The notes under the pieces: generated by a model | Told to the model about the DNA's origin: nothing | Databases searched by the model: none | What the model saw: the letters and a program-made list of their open reading frames with translations, nothing else | Shown here: positions 36,311-45,715 of the stretch, in pieces | Numbering within the stretch: position 1 is the first letter of the stretch | How the letters are laid out: each line of letters begins with the position of its first letter | From: Kushneria pakistanensis | GTDB lineage: Bacteria; Pseudomonadota; Gammaproteobacteria; Pseudomonadales; Halomonadaceae | Direction: 5' to 3' | Assembly (NCBI RefSeq): GCF_014652795.1 | Contig: NZ_BMZM01000003.1 | Coordinates: forward strand, 62,001 to 126,000 | Length of the DNA: 64,000 bases | Made by a program: the position numbers and the translations under genes

Positions 36311-36964
36311 GTGAGCGACTTTATTCTTTATGGTTTTGACGGCAGTACCTACGTGCGCACGGTGCGTATGCTCTTTCTGGAAAAGGGCGTGACCTACGAT
36401 CAGGTGGCCGTCGATGTGCTCAAGGGAGAAACCCATACCCCCGAGCATCTGCGCCGCCATCCCTTTGGCAAGGTGCCGGCCCTGGAGACCGGCGGGCGCA
36501 TTCTGTATGAAACCGACGCCATTGCCGAGTTTCTGGAAGGCCACTTCCCGGCGCCGGCCCTGGTGCCGCGCCAGCTCGATGATCGGGTCGACATGCGTCA
36601 GTGGGCGGCGGTGATCAACAACTACTACTACCAGACCATGATCATGGAGCTGGCCTGGCAGCGCGTGATCAACCCGCTGCTCGAACGGCCGGTGGATGAG
36701 GCGGTGGTGGCTGCCGCGCTGCCGAAGGTGCGTCATCAGTTCTCGCTGCTGGAGCAGTCACTGGCCACCCGTACCTGGCTGGTGGCCGGACCCATCTCCT
36801 ATGTGGATTTTCTGCTGGCGCCGATCATGGCCTACGTGATGATGACGTCGGAAGGTCGCGAGATCATGGCCGATTTTCCCAACGTGCAGCGCTGGTGGGA
36901 CAACATTCAGCAGCGCGAAAGCTTTGAGCGCACCATTCCCGAGCGCTTTCGCAACACGGACTAG
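36311..36964 (+). CDS. Glutathione S-transferase family protein
   Basis: This 217-residue protein has an N-terminal thioredoxin-like GST domain (FDGSTYVRTVRMLFLEKGV, GKVPALETGGRILYETDAIAEFLE, with the cis-Pro in VPAL and the Glu-Thr/Asp glutathione contact) and an all-helical C-terminal domain ending QRWWDNIQQRESFERT. It probably conjugates or reduces small electrophiles with glutathione. The GTG start at 36311 has AAGGGG about 7 nt upstream. Confidence 0.88.
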   Translation: MSDFILYGFDGSTYVRTVRMLFLEKGVTYDQVAVDVLKGETHTPEHLRRHPFGKVPALETGGRILYETDAIAEFLEGHFPAPALVPRQLDDRVDMRQWAAVINNYYYQTMIMELAWQRVINPLLERPVDEAVVAAALPKVRHQFSLLEQSLATRTWLVAGPISYVDFLLAPIMAYVMMTSEGREIMADFPNVQRWWDNIQQRESFERTIPERFRNTD

Positions 36965-37046
36965 GCACTCCCGGGCTTTCCGGACCCGCCTGGTGACTTC
37001 CCCCCCTTCAGGCAAGCGGGTATCCTGCACGGTTTTCCAGCATGAC

Positions 37047-37074
37047 GCAGCGCCGCGGCTACCGCGGGCGCTGC
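37047..37074 (+). other. Strong GC hairpin upstream of purE
   Basis: GCAGCGCC-GCGG, loop CTA, CCGC-GGGCGCTGC (about 12 bp with one bulge), followed by TCTGTTTCTTTTC. It is 83 bp after the GST stop and 56 bp before purE. It could terminate the GST transcript or act in the purE leader. Confidence 0.5.
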
Positions 37075-37129
37075 TCTGTTTCTTTTCGAAAGTCCTTGTC
37101 GAATGTTCATTGCCGAAAGGGGAGTGCCG

Positions 37130-37621
<492 letters not shown>

Positions 37622-37669
37622 TCCGCACGCGGGTGCCTTCTCATTTCCCTTTATCAGCGAGAGACAACC

Positions 37670-38788
37670 ATGCAGATCGGCATTCTGGGAGCGGGACAGC
37701 TTGGACGCATGATGGCGCTGGCGGGCCTGCCACTGGGCCAGCAATTTACGCTTCTGGACCCGGGCAGCGCGCCCAGCGCCGGGATCGGCGATATCCTCAC
37801 CGGCAGTGATGACACAACGCTTGAGGACTTCATCGCCCGGGTTGATGTGGTCACCTACGAGTTCGAGCATCTGCCGGTGGCGCTTCTGGAGCGCATCGAG
37901 CAGGTGAAACCGGTCTATCCATCAAGTCGTGCCATTGCGGTGTGCCAGCATCGCGCCCGGGAAAAGGCGCTTTTCTCGAAGCTGGGCATTCCCACGCCCG
38001 AGTATCGGCTGGTCGACAGCGCCGAGGCGCTTGAAGCGGCGGCACGTGAGCTGGGTTGCCCGGTAGTGGCCAAGTCCACGACCGAAGGCTATGACGGCAA
38101 GGGCCAGGCAGTGTTGCGCACGCCCGAGCAGGCTGCGAGCGCCTGGGAAGAGATCGGCCATGCCGAGCTGGTGGTCGAGGCGTTCGTGGATTTCGTACGG
38201 GAAGTTTCCCTGATTGCCGTGCGCGGGCGAGACGGCGAGGTGCGCTCGTACCCGATCACGCAGAATCAGCACGAAGAGGGCATCCTGCGCTATTCGGTGG
38301 CGCCGCTGCCGGATGTCGATGCGAAACTGCAGTCCACGGCGGATGGGTATATCCAGGCGCTTCTAAACGAGCTGGACTATGTCGGCGTATTGTCGCTGGA
38401 GCTTTTCCAGACGCGTGACGGCCGCCTTCTGGCCAATGAGATGGCGCCCAGAGTGCACAACTCAGGCCACTGGACCATGAATGGCGCGGTCACCAGCCAG
38501 TTCGAGAACCATCTGCGTGCCATCGCCGGGCTGCCGCTGGGCGATACCAGCGCGCGCGGTCTGACCTGCATGGTCAATGTGATCGGCGAGGAGGGCGACA
38601 GCGCGGCGTTGCTGGCGCTTGAGGGCGTGCATCTGCACCGCTACGGCAAGGCGCCGCGGGCCGGGCGCAAGCTGGCTCACATCAACGTGGTAGCCGATGA
38701 CTATGCCACGCTCATGCAGCGTGCGCGCGCCGTGACAGCGCTGCTGCCTGGTGCGTTCGAGATCACCATGCAGTGGGACAACGTCTGA
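37670..38788 (+). CDS. purK: N5-carboxyaminoimidazole ribonucleotide synthase
   Basis: This 372-residue ATP-grasp enzyme begins MQIGILGAGQLGRMMALAG and has VVAKSTTEGYDGKGQ in the ATP lid, and NEMAPRVHNSGHWT for metal and substrate binding. It uses ATP, bicarbonate and AIR to form N5-CAIR, the substrate of PurE. GCGAGAG precedes its ATG. Confidence 0.96.
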   Translation: MQIGILGAGQLGRMMALAGLPLGQQFTLLDPGSAPSAGIGDILTGSDDTTLEDFIARVDVVTYEFEHLPVALLERIEQVKPVYPSSRAIAVCQHRAREKALFSKLGIPTPEYRLVDSAEALEAAARELGCPVVAKSTTEGYDGKGQAVLRTPEQAASAWEEIGHAELVVEAFVDFVREVSLIAVRGRDGEVRSYPITQNQHEEGILRYSVAPLPDVDAKLQSTADGYIQALLNELDYVGVLSLELFQTRDGRLLANEMAPRVHNSGHWTMNGAVTSQFENHLRAIAGLPLGDTSARGLTCMVNVIGEEGDSAALLALEGVHLHRYGKAPRAGRKLAHINVVADDYATLMQRARAVTALLPGAFEITMQWDNV

Positions 38789-38860
38789 CTCCCCATCTCT
38801 GAAAGCGCGTCTTTCGAAGCCGTCTGCAGGGGCCGTCTGGTGCCTGCAGACATCATGTGG

Positions 38861-38902
38861 TTTTTCTCCTTACTCTTTCTTTGCTCCCTTCTTTTTTCCC
38901 CC
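38861..38902 (+). other. Pyrimidine-rich tract downstream of purK
   Basis: Forty of 42 bases are C or T (exceptions at 38872 and 38883). It lies in the 277-bp gap between purK and the aminotransferase. A C/U-rich unstructured RNA could favour Rho loading, as no intrinsic terminator was seen after purK. Confidence 0.4.
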
Positions 38903-39065
38903 ACCGCTCGTGGCGCCCGCCTTTTTATAGAGCATTGTCTTGATCAGGCAATGTTGAACTGCTGCTTGTCGATGTTTTCAGGCCATGGGCATACTGGAAG
39001 GCCTGTCCCGGCGCCGCTGGTCATGGCGCTTGAGCCCTGCCTGATGTCCTCTCAAGGAGATGGTG

Positions 39066-40271
39066 ATGTCCTACAGCGTGCCTGATATCGAACCCCTGGA
39101 AAGCATTCTGCCCGATGAGCCTCTGCTCATGATGGGCGCGGGCCCCGTGCCCATTCCGGCCCGGGTGGCAGCGGCCAACGGCATTGTCATCAATCACCTG
39201 GGTGAGACCATGGCGCGCATCATCGAGCAGGTGAAGGCAATGTCGCGCTACGTCTTTCAGACCGAGTCGCGCCACATTCTGGGCGTGGCGGGGCCCGGGT
39301 CGGCAGCGATGGAAATGGCGGTCATCAATCTGGTGGACCCCGGCACCCGGGTGCTGACGGTCAATAACGGTTTTTTCAGCAGCCGACTGGGCGAGATGGC
39401 CCGCCGCGCCGGTGGGGATGTCATGGAACTGGACGCCGGGGTGACCTGTGCTGCTGATGAAAATGCGGTCATCGAGGCCATTCGTACGCATCGTCCGCGG
39501 GTGCTCACCATCGTGCAGGGAGAGACTTCCAGCACTGTGTTCAATCATGCCCTGCCGGCTATTTGTCGCGTGGCTTCTGATGCCGATTGTCTGGTGATCT
39601 GCGACGCTGTGTGTACGCTGAGCACCATGCCGCTGGAGATGGATGACTGGGGCGTGGATGTGGTGATTACCGGCGGTCAGAAGGGGCTGAGTTCGATTCC
39701 CGGCGTGTCGCTGGTGGCCTTTTCCGACCGGGCCTGGGAGGTCATCGAGGCCCGGGAGCGCACCCTGACCCACTGGTGCCTGGATGCGCGGCTGGCGCAT
39801 CAGTTCTGGTACAACAAGTCCTATCACTATACGGCGCCGGTGTCGGGCATTCTGGCGCTGCATGAGGCGCTGCGGCTGGTATGTCAGGAAACCCTCCCCA
39901 GGCGCTTTGATCGACATTTACGCTGTTCACGGGCATTGCAGGCGGGCATCGAAGGGCTGGGGCTTGAGCTCTATATAAAAGGGCCGTCGCGGCTGAACTC
40001 GGTAGTGGGTATTCATTTGCCCCAGGGGCTGGCACAGGCTGATCTGATGCAGCATATCTCTCGACACCATGGGGTGGAGATCTCCGGTGCCTTTGGTGCC
40101 CATATCGTTCGTATCGGGCAGATGGGTGAGCAGTGCCGGACGCATCATCTGTTTCGTACCGTGCATGCGCTGGGCGCAAGCGTCAGAACGCTGGGCCATC
40201 AGGTCGATGTACCTGCAGGAGTGGCCGCGCTCGAGAAGGCGTTGGAGCGTTACACGCCGGTATATGCCTGA
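39066..40271 (+). CDS. Alanine-glyoxylate/serine-pyruvate aminotransferase family protein
   Basis: This 401-residue class V PLP enzyme has GPVPIPARVAAANG near the N terminus, the helix GVAGPGSAAMEMAV, and the Schiff-base lysine in VVITGGQKGLSSIPG (about residue 209). Relatives transaminate alanine, serine or aspartate with glyoxylate or pyruvate. Two ATGs are close (39060 and 39066); the second has AAGGAG at 6 nt and is chosen. It stands alone, with its own terminator downstream. Confidence 0.88.
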   Translation: MSYSVPDIEPLESILPDEPLLMMGAGPVPIPARVAAANGIVINHLGETMARIIEQVKAMSRYVFQTESRHILGVAGPGSAAMEMAVINLVDPGTRVLTVNNGFFSSRLGEMARRAGGDVMELDAGVTCAADENAVIEAIRTHRPRVLTIVQGETSSTVFNHALPAICRVASDADCLVICDAVCTLSTMPLEMDDWGVDVVITGGQKGLSSIPGVSLVAFSDRAWEVIEARERTLTHWCLDARLAHQFWYNKSYHYTAPVSGILALHEALRLVCQETLPRRFDRHLRCSRALQAGIEGLGLELYIKGPSRLNSVVGIHLPQGLAQADLMQHISRHHGVEISGAFGAHIVRIGQMGEQCRTHHLFRTVHALGASVRTLGHQVDVPAGVAALEKALERYTPVYA

Positions 40272-40313
40272 GGCAGGCTGATATAAAAGCGTCCTGATGG
40301 ATGTGACGAGATA

Positions 40314-40343
40314 AAAAAATGCCCCGCATGAGCGGGGCATTTT
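40314..40343. terminator. Bidirectional terminator after the aminotransferase
   Basis: AAAAATGCCCCGC, loop ATGA, GCGGGGCATTTT. It serves the convergent aminotransferase and Tim44-like genes. Confidence 0.88.
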
Positions 40344-40361
40344 GATGAAAGGGTATCGAGA

Positions 40362-41213
40362 TCAGGTGTTGTTCTGTTCGATGCCCTGAATGTACCAGGG
40401 GGCCTGGTCGCGCACTTCGCGGATCAGGTGCCAGGTCTCGTTGAACTCGTTCTCCTGGCCATCTTCCTTCATGATGCCGTGGAACAGCACCGTGGCCTCG
40501 GCCTGCTGACCGTATTCGCGCACATCGCCCAGTTCGGCAAACAGACGCACGACCTCGGTCTGGTTGTTGGCGCTCTGCTCGGCACGCTCCTTGCGCAGCA
40601 GGTTGTAAAGCTCAGGGGTAACAAACTCCTGAATGTTCTCGAAGTCGTTGTTGTCCCAGGCACGCTGCAGGTTCATGAAGTGCTCCTTGGCACCGGACAG
40701 GAACTGCTCGCGGTTGAACCAGGCAGGCTCGCTGCCGGCCATGGCCGCACCGCCCATGCCACCGGCAGTACTATTTGAAGAGCCGCTTGAAGCACCGCCA
40801 AAGTCATGCGCCTGACGCTGCTGGGGCTGATGCTGCTCTTCATGTGCGCCGGTATTGGTGGCTCGACGTCGCGCCGCCAGTACCTTCCAGGCGATAAAGC
40901 CCAGCAGGGCGATCAGCAGGATATCCATGAAGCGGATACCGTTGAAGGCGCCCCCAAAGAACAGCGACGCCAGCAGACCGCCGGCCATGATGCCTGCCAA
41001 CGGGCCCATGAAGCGCGACATGCCACCATTGGCTGCGCGCGTGCCCTGCTGGGCCTGACGTGGCGGCGTGGTGGCCTGACTACTGCTGGGGCTTGCCGAA
41101 CGGGAATAGCTGCCAAAGCTCTTGCCGCCGCCAAAGCGCTTGGCGTCGGCATGCTCGACGGCCAGGCCAAAGCTCATCAGACCGATGAGCAGGGTGATCA
41201 GTAGATGACGCAT
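40362..41213 (-). CDS. Tim44-like domain membrane protein
   Basis: This 283-residue protein has a signal peptide (MRHLLITLLIGLMSFGLAVEHADA), a Ser/Gln-rich segment (residues about 30-65), two short hydrophobic stretches (LAGIMAGGLLASLFFGG and MDILLIALLGFIAWKVL), and a C-terminal Tim44-like domain (FMNLQRAWDNNDFENIQEFVTPELY). Bacterial Tim44-like proteins are envelope proteins of unclear role, and the domain binds lipid in mitochondria. The start at 41213 has GGGAGGA upstream. Confidence 0.85.
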   Translation of the reverse strand: MRHLLITLLIGLMSFGLAVEHADAKRFGGGKSFGSYSRSASPSSSQATTPPRQAQQGTRAANGGMSRFMGPLAGIMAGGLLASLFFGGAFNGIRFMDILLIALLGFIAWKVLAARRRATNTGAHEEQHQPQQRQAHDFGGASSGSSNSTAGGMGGAAMAGSEPAWFNREQFLSGAKEHFMNLQRAWDNNDFENIQEFVTPELYNLLRKERAEQSANNQTEVVRLFAELGDVREYGQQAEATVLFHGIMKEDGQENEFNETWHLIREVRDQAPWYIQGIEQNNT

Positions 41214-41270
41214 GAGAGATCCTCCCGATAAATGCATCATTGAATGGTGGTCAATTGACCATCGTTGCTG

Positions 41271-42047
41271 TTACTGCGTCTCGCGGGTAAATACCCAGCT
41301 GTCGTGATCCGACATGGCGGCATTGTAGCGGTAGCCGCCCAAATCAAAGGCTTTCAGGTCGTCGCGCTTCTCAAGCCTTTGTTGCACCATCCAGGCACTC
41401 ATCATGCCGCGCGCCTTCTTGGCGTAAAAACTGATGATCCTGTACTGCCCGTTTTTGGCATCCTTGAACACCGGTGTCACTACATCGGCCCCCAGGCGCT
41501 TGCGGTCGATGGCGCCAAAGTATTCGTTGGAGGCCAGGTTGATCAGCACCCTGTCGCCGCTGCTCTCGCTCACTGCACGATCCAGATCCTGTGTCAGCCG
41601 CTCACGCCAGAAGGCGTAAAGATCGCGCCCTGCCGGGTTTTCAAGCTTCGTGCCCATCTCGAGGCGGTACGGTTGCATCAGATCCAGCGGTCTGAGCATG
41701 CCGTAAAGCCCCGACAGAATACGCAGATGCGACTGCGACCACTCAAGGTCATCCTCGCTCCAGCGCGATGCTTCAAGTCCGGTATAGACATCGCCCTGAA
41801 AGGCCAGTATTGCCTGTTTGGCATTGTCTGCATCAAACGGTGTCTGCCACTGCTCGAAACGGGCCACATTGAGACCGGCCAGCTTGTCGCTGATGCCCAT
41901 CAGCTGTGAGAGGGCCTGCGGTGAATAGTCGCGCAGAATATCGATCAGCTGACGGCTCTGGCCCAGATAGTCCGGCTGCGTGGCCATTCTCGTTTCGGAA
42001 GGTGTTTCAAAATCCAGCGTTTTGGCTGGGGACAGCACGCTCAGCAT
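41271..42047 (-). CDS. yaaA: Peroxide stress protein YaaA
   Basis: This 258-residue protein of the DUF328 family begins [16 protein letters not shown], contains [21 protein letters not shown] and NLASNEYF, and ends with [14 protein letters not shown]-like sequence, all family hallmarks. E. coli YaaA lowers free iron and protects DNA under peroxide stress. It is downstream of, and on the same strand as, the aldo/keto reductase gene. The 117-bp gap holds an inverted repeat CCCTCTGGC/GCCAGAGGG (about 42078-42130) with a long loop. Confidence 0.93.
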   Translation of the reverse strand: MLSVLSPAKTLDFETPSETRMATQPDYLGQSRQLIDILRDYSPQALSQLMGISDKLAGLNVARFEQWQTPFDADNAKQAILAFQGDVYTGLEASRWSEDDLEWSQSHLRILSGLYGMLRPLDLMQPYRLEMGTKLENPAGRDLYAFWRERLTQDLDRAVSESSGDRVLINLASNEYFGAIDRKRLGADVVTPVFKDAKNGQYRIISFYAKKARGMMSAWMVQQRLEKRDDLKAFDLGGYRYNAAMSDHDSWVFTRETQ

Positions 42048-42164
42048 GCAGATTCTCCGCTCATGTTGTCACGATTATAACCCCTCTGGCGGTGGCATCA
42101 GACTGCGTTAAGCCAGTGCCAGGCCAGAGGGTCATGCAGGTATCGTCGCGTTGATGGGGCTGAC

Positions 42165-43202
42165 TCAGGGGCAGGGGTTGGGTAGACGCTTGTGGACACC
42201 CTCAATGGCCTCGATGACCTCATCGGAAAGCGTGATGGATTCGCTGGCGATGTTGCGCTCGAGCTGCTCGAGCGTGGTGGCTCCGATAATGTTGCTGGTC
42301 AGGAAGGGGCGGGTATTGACCCATGCCAGCGCCATCTGGGCCGGATCAAGATCAAAGCGTCGGGCGATATCGACATAGGCCCAGGTCGCCTCTTCGGCCA
42401 GCGTTGAGTTGTAGCGCTGAAAGCGCTCAAACAGGGTCAGTCTTGCGCCCTCGGGCTTCACGCCGCCCAGATACTTGCCGCTGAGCACGCCAAAGGCCAG
42501 CGGCGAGTAAGCCAGCAGCCCGACATTTTCGCGGTGGCTGATCTCGGCCATGCCGATTTCATAGCTGCGGTTGAGCAGATTATAGGGATTCTGGACCGAT
42601 ACCACGCGCGGCAGATTCATGGTCTCTGCCAGTCGCAGGCAGGTCATGGTGCCCCAGGGGGTTTCATTGGAAAGTCCGATGGTACGAATCTTGCCGGCAT
42701 CCACGGCTTCCTTGAGCGCCGACAGGGTTTCTTCCAGTGGGGTGGCGTCCGGGGCTTCTTCATGCTGGTAGTCCAGCTTGCCGAAGTAGTTGGCAGGACG
42801 GTCCGGCCAATGCAACTGATAAAGGTCGAGATAGTCGGTGTTCAGGCGCTTGAGACTGTCATCGAGGGCCTGATGGATCTGCTCGCGCGAAAGTTTCGGC
42901 CCGCCGCGCAGATGCTCCATGCCGCGACCGGCGCCTGCTACCTTGCTGGCCAGCACGATGTCGTCGCGACGTCCGCGCGCTTTCAGCCAGCTGCCGATAT
43001 AGGCCTCCGTGCGGCCCTGCGTTTCGCCACCCGGCGGAACCGGATACATTTCTGCTGTATCAATGAAGTCGATGCCGGCGGCCAGTGCGCGATCAAGCTG
43101 CTGGTGGGCCTCGGTTTCACTGTTTTGTTCGCCAAAGGTCATGGTGCCAAGACAGAGCCGGCTGACCGTAATGCCACTGTCACCGAGAGGACGTCTTTCC
43201 AT
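42165..43202 (-). CDS. NADP(H)-dependent aldo/keto reductase (Tas-like)
   Basis: This 345-residue TIM-barrel protein has the AKR marks FIDTAEMYPVPPGGETQGRTE (catalytic Asp and Tyr; shown here by its key residues D-T-A-E-x-Y), the catalytic Lys in VLASKVAG and the His in LYQLHWPDR, and SVQNPYNLLNRSYE. The length and the YPVPP loop match E. coli Tas. It reduces aldehydes or ketones with NADPH; the physiological substrate is unknown. Confidence 0.9.
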   Translation of the reverse strand: MERRPLGDSGITVSRLCLGTMTFGEQNSETEAHQQLDRALAAGIDFIDTAEMYPVPPGGETQGRTEAYIGSWLKARGRRDDIVLASKVAGAGRGMEHLRGGPKLSREQIHQALDDSLKRLNTDYLDLYQLHWPDRPANYFGKLDYQHEEAPDATPLEETLSALKEAVDAGKIRTIGLSNETPWGTMTCLRLAETMNLPRVVSVQNPYNLLNRSYEIGMAEISHRENVGLLAYSPLAFGVLSGKYLGGVKPEGARLTLFERFQRYNSTLAEEATWAYVDIARRFDLDPAQMALAWVNTRPFLTSNIIGATTLEQLERNIASESITLSDEVIEAIEGVHKRLPNPCP

Positions 43203-43276
43203 GGGGTCTCCAGAGCCTTGTGTCGCGGTTGAATGCCCATGTTAGACGGGCGCCGATGCGCGGGCAAACACGGGGC

Positions 43277-43305
43277 TTGAGTCGCCTTTCACACAGGCGT
43301 ATATT
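43277..43305 (+). promoter_or_regulatory. Predicted sigma-70 promoter for the Sel1-like gene
   Basis: TTGAGT (43277-43282), 17-bp spacer, TATATT (43300-43305). Both hexamers and the spacing are good. Transcription from here would leave a leader of about 180 nt before the Sel1-like gene; nothing was recognised in that leader apart from a small GGGG/CCCC stem followed by TTGTTTTT. Confidence 0.5.
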
Positions 43306-43494
43306 GCCGGCCTCGCCGCACCGGGTGAACAACGCCTGGTGGAACGCGCGACGATGGGGTCATCCCCTTGTTTTTACTCTGCAGGTGATGAGTCACCTTC
43401 ACGGCAACAGTAGTTCGCATCAATGCCCAATCCCTGCCACGCTATGAGCAGGCAGAGCAGGACTCGAACACTGGAACTCACAAGGTTGGTTGTT

Positions 43495-44016
43495 ATGCTG
43501 CGGTCTGCTCAAGTATTCACACAGCTTGAATATCGTCTCGCATCGCATCTGATGCAGGCGCCCTGGCTGGAAAGCTCCGTACAAAAGCGCCGTTTGACCA
43601 TGCATCTGTTTCGACGCTGTGCCAATGCAGGCCACGTCGATGCATTGTCCACCTATGGCGTCATGCTGTTTCGCCGTGGCCACACGGCACGCGACAAGGC
43701 AAGGGGCGTGCGTTGCATGGTACAGGCGGCCGAGGCCGGTCATCCCGAAGCACAGTATCAGGTCGGCCACATCTATGAACATGGCTGCACCCAGTTTGCC
43801 CGTCGGGAAGATCGTGCAGTGACCTGGTATGCCCGCGCGGCCGAAGCCGGCCATGCCGGCGCTGCACAGCGGCTTTCCCGCGCCTTTGATCAGGGCGAAC
43901 TGGGATTGCCGGTAGACCCCGAACGCTCAAGGCACTGGCGCCTGTCTGATAGCGAAAAAGCGCCTGCTACCCGGCAGCCGGCTTCATCGCCCGGGCGGGC
44001 ACCTGCCCTGCAATAG
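43495..44016 (+). CDS. Sel1-like repeat protein
   Basis: This 173-residue protein has two or three Sel1/TPR-like repeats: ANAGHVDALSTYGVMLFRRG, AAEAGHPEAQYQVGHIYEHG and AAEAGHAGAAQRLSRAFDQG, each helix-turn-helix. The C-terminal tail is Pro/Ala-rich. Such proteins act as scaffolds for protein contacts, and the partner is unknown. No signal peptide was found. The start at 43495 has AAGGTTGG upstream; the open frame continues to 43423 without a better ribosome site. Confidence 0.75.
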   Translation: MLRSAQVFTQLEYRLASHLMQAPWLESSVQKRRLTMHLFRRCANAGHVDALSTYGVMLFRRGHTARDKARGVRCMVQAAEAGHPEAQYQVGHIYEHGCTQFARREDRAVTWYARAAEAGHAGAAQRLSRAFDQGELGLPVDPERSRHWRLSDSEKAPATRQPASSPGRAPALQ

Positions 44017-44045
44017 TGCTGTTGCTGTTGCGATCGATATCATTG

Positions 44046-44078
44046 AAAAAGCCCGAATCCAGTGGATTCGGGCTTTTT
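44046..44078. terminator. Bidirectional terminator, Sel1-like / quinone oxidoreductase
   Basis: AAAAAGCCCGAATCC, loop AGT, GGATTCGGGCTTTTT. The perfect stem serves two convergent genes. Confidence 0.9.
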
Positions 44079-44108
44079 CATGCTGGCATCAATGAAAGGT
44101 AGTGTGGC

Positions 44109-45077
44109 TCAGGCGCCTGACACACTCAGCAGCACCTTGCCGATACTGTTGTTCTCCTCCAGAAAGCGCATGGCCTCATCGGCTTCCTGAATGGAGAAGG
44201 TGCGATCGATCAGCGGCTTGACGCGGCCATTCTCCAAAAGCGGCCATACATGGGCATGCAGGGCGTCCATGACGCTGCCCTTGCCGGCCGGCGAACGTGA
44301 GCGCAGGGTCGAACCGATCAGACGCTGGCGCTTCATCAGCATGCGGGCCAGGTCAACTTTGGTTTCCTTGCCTCCCATGAAGCCGATCAGGATGATGCGG
44401 CCGTCCAGATTGAGCACCTGCTGGTTCCATTCGATGTACTCACCGGCCACCGGGTCGAGCACCACATCCACACCGCCCCAATCCTGTACGGCGTCGACAA
44501 AGCTGCCGTCGTGACGATTCCAGCCGGCCTGAGCGCCGAGTTTCTTGCAGGCATCAATCTTGTCCTGGCTGCCCACGGTGACAAAGCAGGGGTTGTTGAA
44601 GGCGTGACAGAGCTGAATGGCCGCCGTGCCGACACCGCTGGCGCCGGCATGCAGCAAGACCCGCTCGCCGTCACGCAGGTCGGCTTCCATATAGAGATTG
44701 AGCCAGGCGGTGGCAAAGACCTCGGGCAGGGCAGCAGCATCACGCAGCGTCATGCCCTCGGGAATGCGCAGGACCTGTGCTTCGTTGACCACGACCTGTT
44801 CGGCATAGCCGCCACCGGAGAGCAGTGCGCAGACCTGATCACCCACGCGAAAACGCTCGACTGACGTTCCTACGCTGGCGACCACGCCACTGACTTCCAG
44901 GCCGAGAACTTCGGAGGCACCCCTGGGGGGTGGATAGCCGCCATCGCGCTGAAGCACATCCGCGCGGTTCATACCCGCCCAGGCCACATCGATCAGAACT
45001 TCGCTGCCACCGGGGGAGGGCAGATCATTGTGCTCACACCATTGAAGGTGTGAATCCTTGACGGCGATGGCATACAT
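44109..45077 (-). CDS. NAD(P)H-quinone oxidoreductase (zinc-free MDR family, PIG3-like)
   Basis: This 322-residue medium-chain reductase has the GroES-like domain (VLIDVAWAGMNRADVLQRDG, YPPPRGASEVLGLEVSG) and the cofactor motif LLHAGASGVGTAAIQL (AxxGxxG). The cysteine and histidine zinc ligands of alcohol dehydrogenases are missing, as expected for quinone reductases. PIG3-type enzymes reduce quinones with NADPH. It is followed on the minus strand by intergenic DNA with the shared terminator, and the LOG gene lies 27 bp upstream. Confidence 0.9.
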   Translation of the reverse strand: MYAIAVKDSHLQWCEHNDLPSPGGSEVLIDVAWAGMNRADVLQRDGGYPPPRGASEVLGLEVSGVVASVGTSVERFRVGDQVCALLSGGGYAEQVVVNEAQVLRIPEGMTLRDAAALPEVFATAWLNLYMEADLRDGERVLLHAGASGVGTAAIQLCHAFNNPCFVTVGSQDKIDACKKLGAQAGWNRHDGSFVDAVQDWGGVDVVLDPVAGEYIEWNQQVLNLDGRIILIGFMGGKETKVDLARMLMKRQRLIGSTLRSRSPAGKGSVMDALHAHVWPLLENGRVKPLIDRTFSIQEADEAMRFLEENNSIGKVLLSVSGA

Positions 45078-45104
45078 GCGGTGCTACTCCTGAAAGGTTG
45101 AGAT

Positions 45105-45668
45105 TTAGTCGAAAAGAGCGTCCAGCAGGTCATCCGGCGTGCTGGCGCTGATCAGCGTGGCGCGCGTGTCCGCGTTGAGAAACCCCGCCTCGACCGTGTT
45201 ATCCAGAAACTGTAGCAGGGGATCAAAGAAGCGTTCGTGATTGAGCAGACCAATGGGCTTGCGGTGCAGGCCCAGGTAACGCCAGGTCCAGGTCTCGAAG
45301 AACTCTTCGAAGGTGCCGATGCCTCCCGGCAGCGTGACAAAGGCGTCGCTGTGGGCGGCCATCTGCGCCTTGCGGGTATGCATGTCCGGCACCCGGAGCA
45401 GTTCGGTCAGTTCCGTATGAGCCACCTCTCGCTCAACGAGGTGGTCCGGGATGACGCCAACCACCTCGCCACCGGCGGCCAGCGCGGCGCTGGCACAGGC
45501 GCCCATGAGGCCGGTGCGTCCGCCACCATAGACCAGGCGCCAGCCCCGCCGGGCGATCCCCTCGCCGACGGCTTCGGCCAGCTGTTGCCAGTGAGGGGCA
45601 TGGCCGCTGCGAGAGCCCATGTAAACGCAGACGCTGAGGCCTTCGAAGGGCCGGGTATGGCTTTTCAT
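45105..45668 (-). CDS. LOG family protein (TIGR00730, Rossmann fold)
   Basis: This 187-residue protein has both signature motifs of the LOG family, GGGRTGLMGA and PGGIGTFEEFFE, which form the nucleotide and catalytic site. LOG proteins cleave ribose 5-phosphate from nucleoside 5'-monophosphates, including cytokinin precursors. It is 27 bp upstream of the quinone oxidoreductase and 47 bp downstream of DUF501, so the three form a probable minus-strand operon. Confidence 0.92.
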   Translation of the reverse strand: MKSHTRPFEGLSVCVYMGSRSGHAPHWQQLAEAVGEGIARRGWRLVYGGGRTGLMGACASAALAAGGEVVGVIPDHLVEREVAHTELTELLRVPDMHTRKAQMAAHSDAFVTLPGGIGTFEEFFETWTWRYLGLHRKPIGLLNHERFFDPLLQFLDNTVEAGFLNADTRATLISASTPDDLLDALFD

Positions 45669-45715
45669 GACGATTCCTGCTGCTGGTGGATCAGACGGGT
45701 GCTGCTGTCCGGCGC

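Noticed and set aside
38840-39085. Small hydrophobic open frame between purK and the aminotransferase
   Set aside because: No ribosome site; it overlaps the aminotransferase start and consists largely of the pyrimidine tract.
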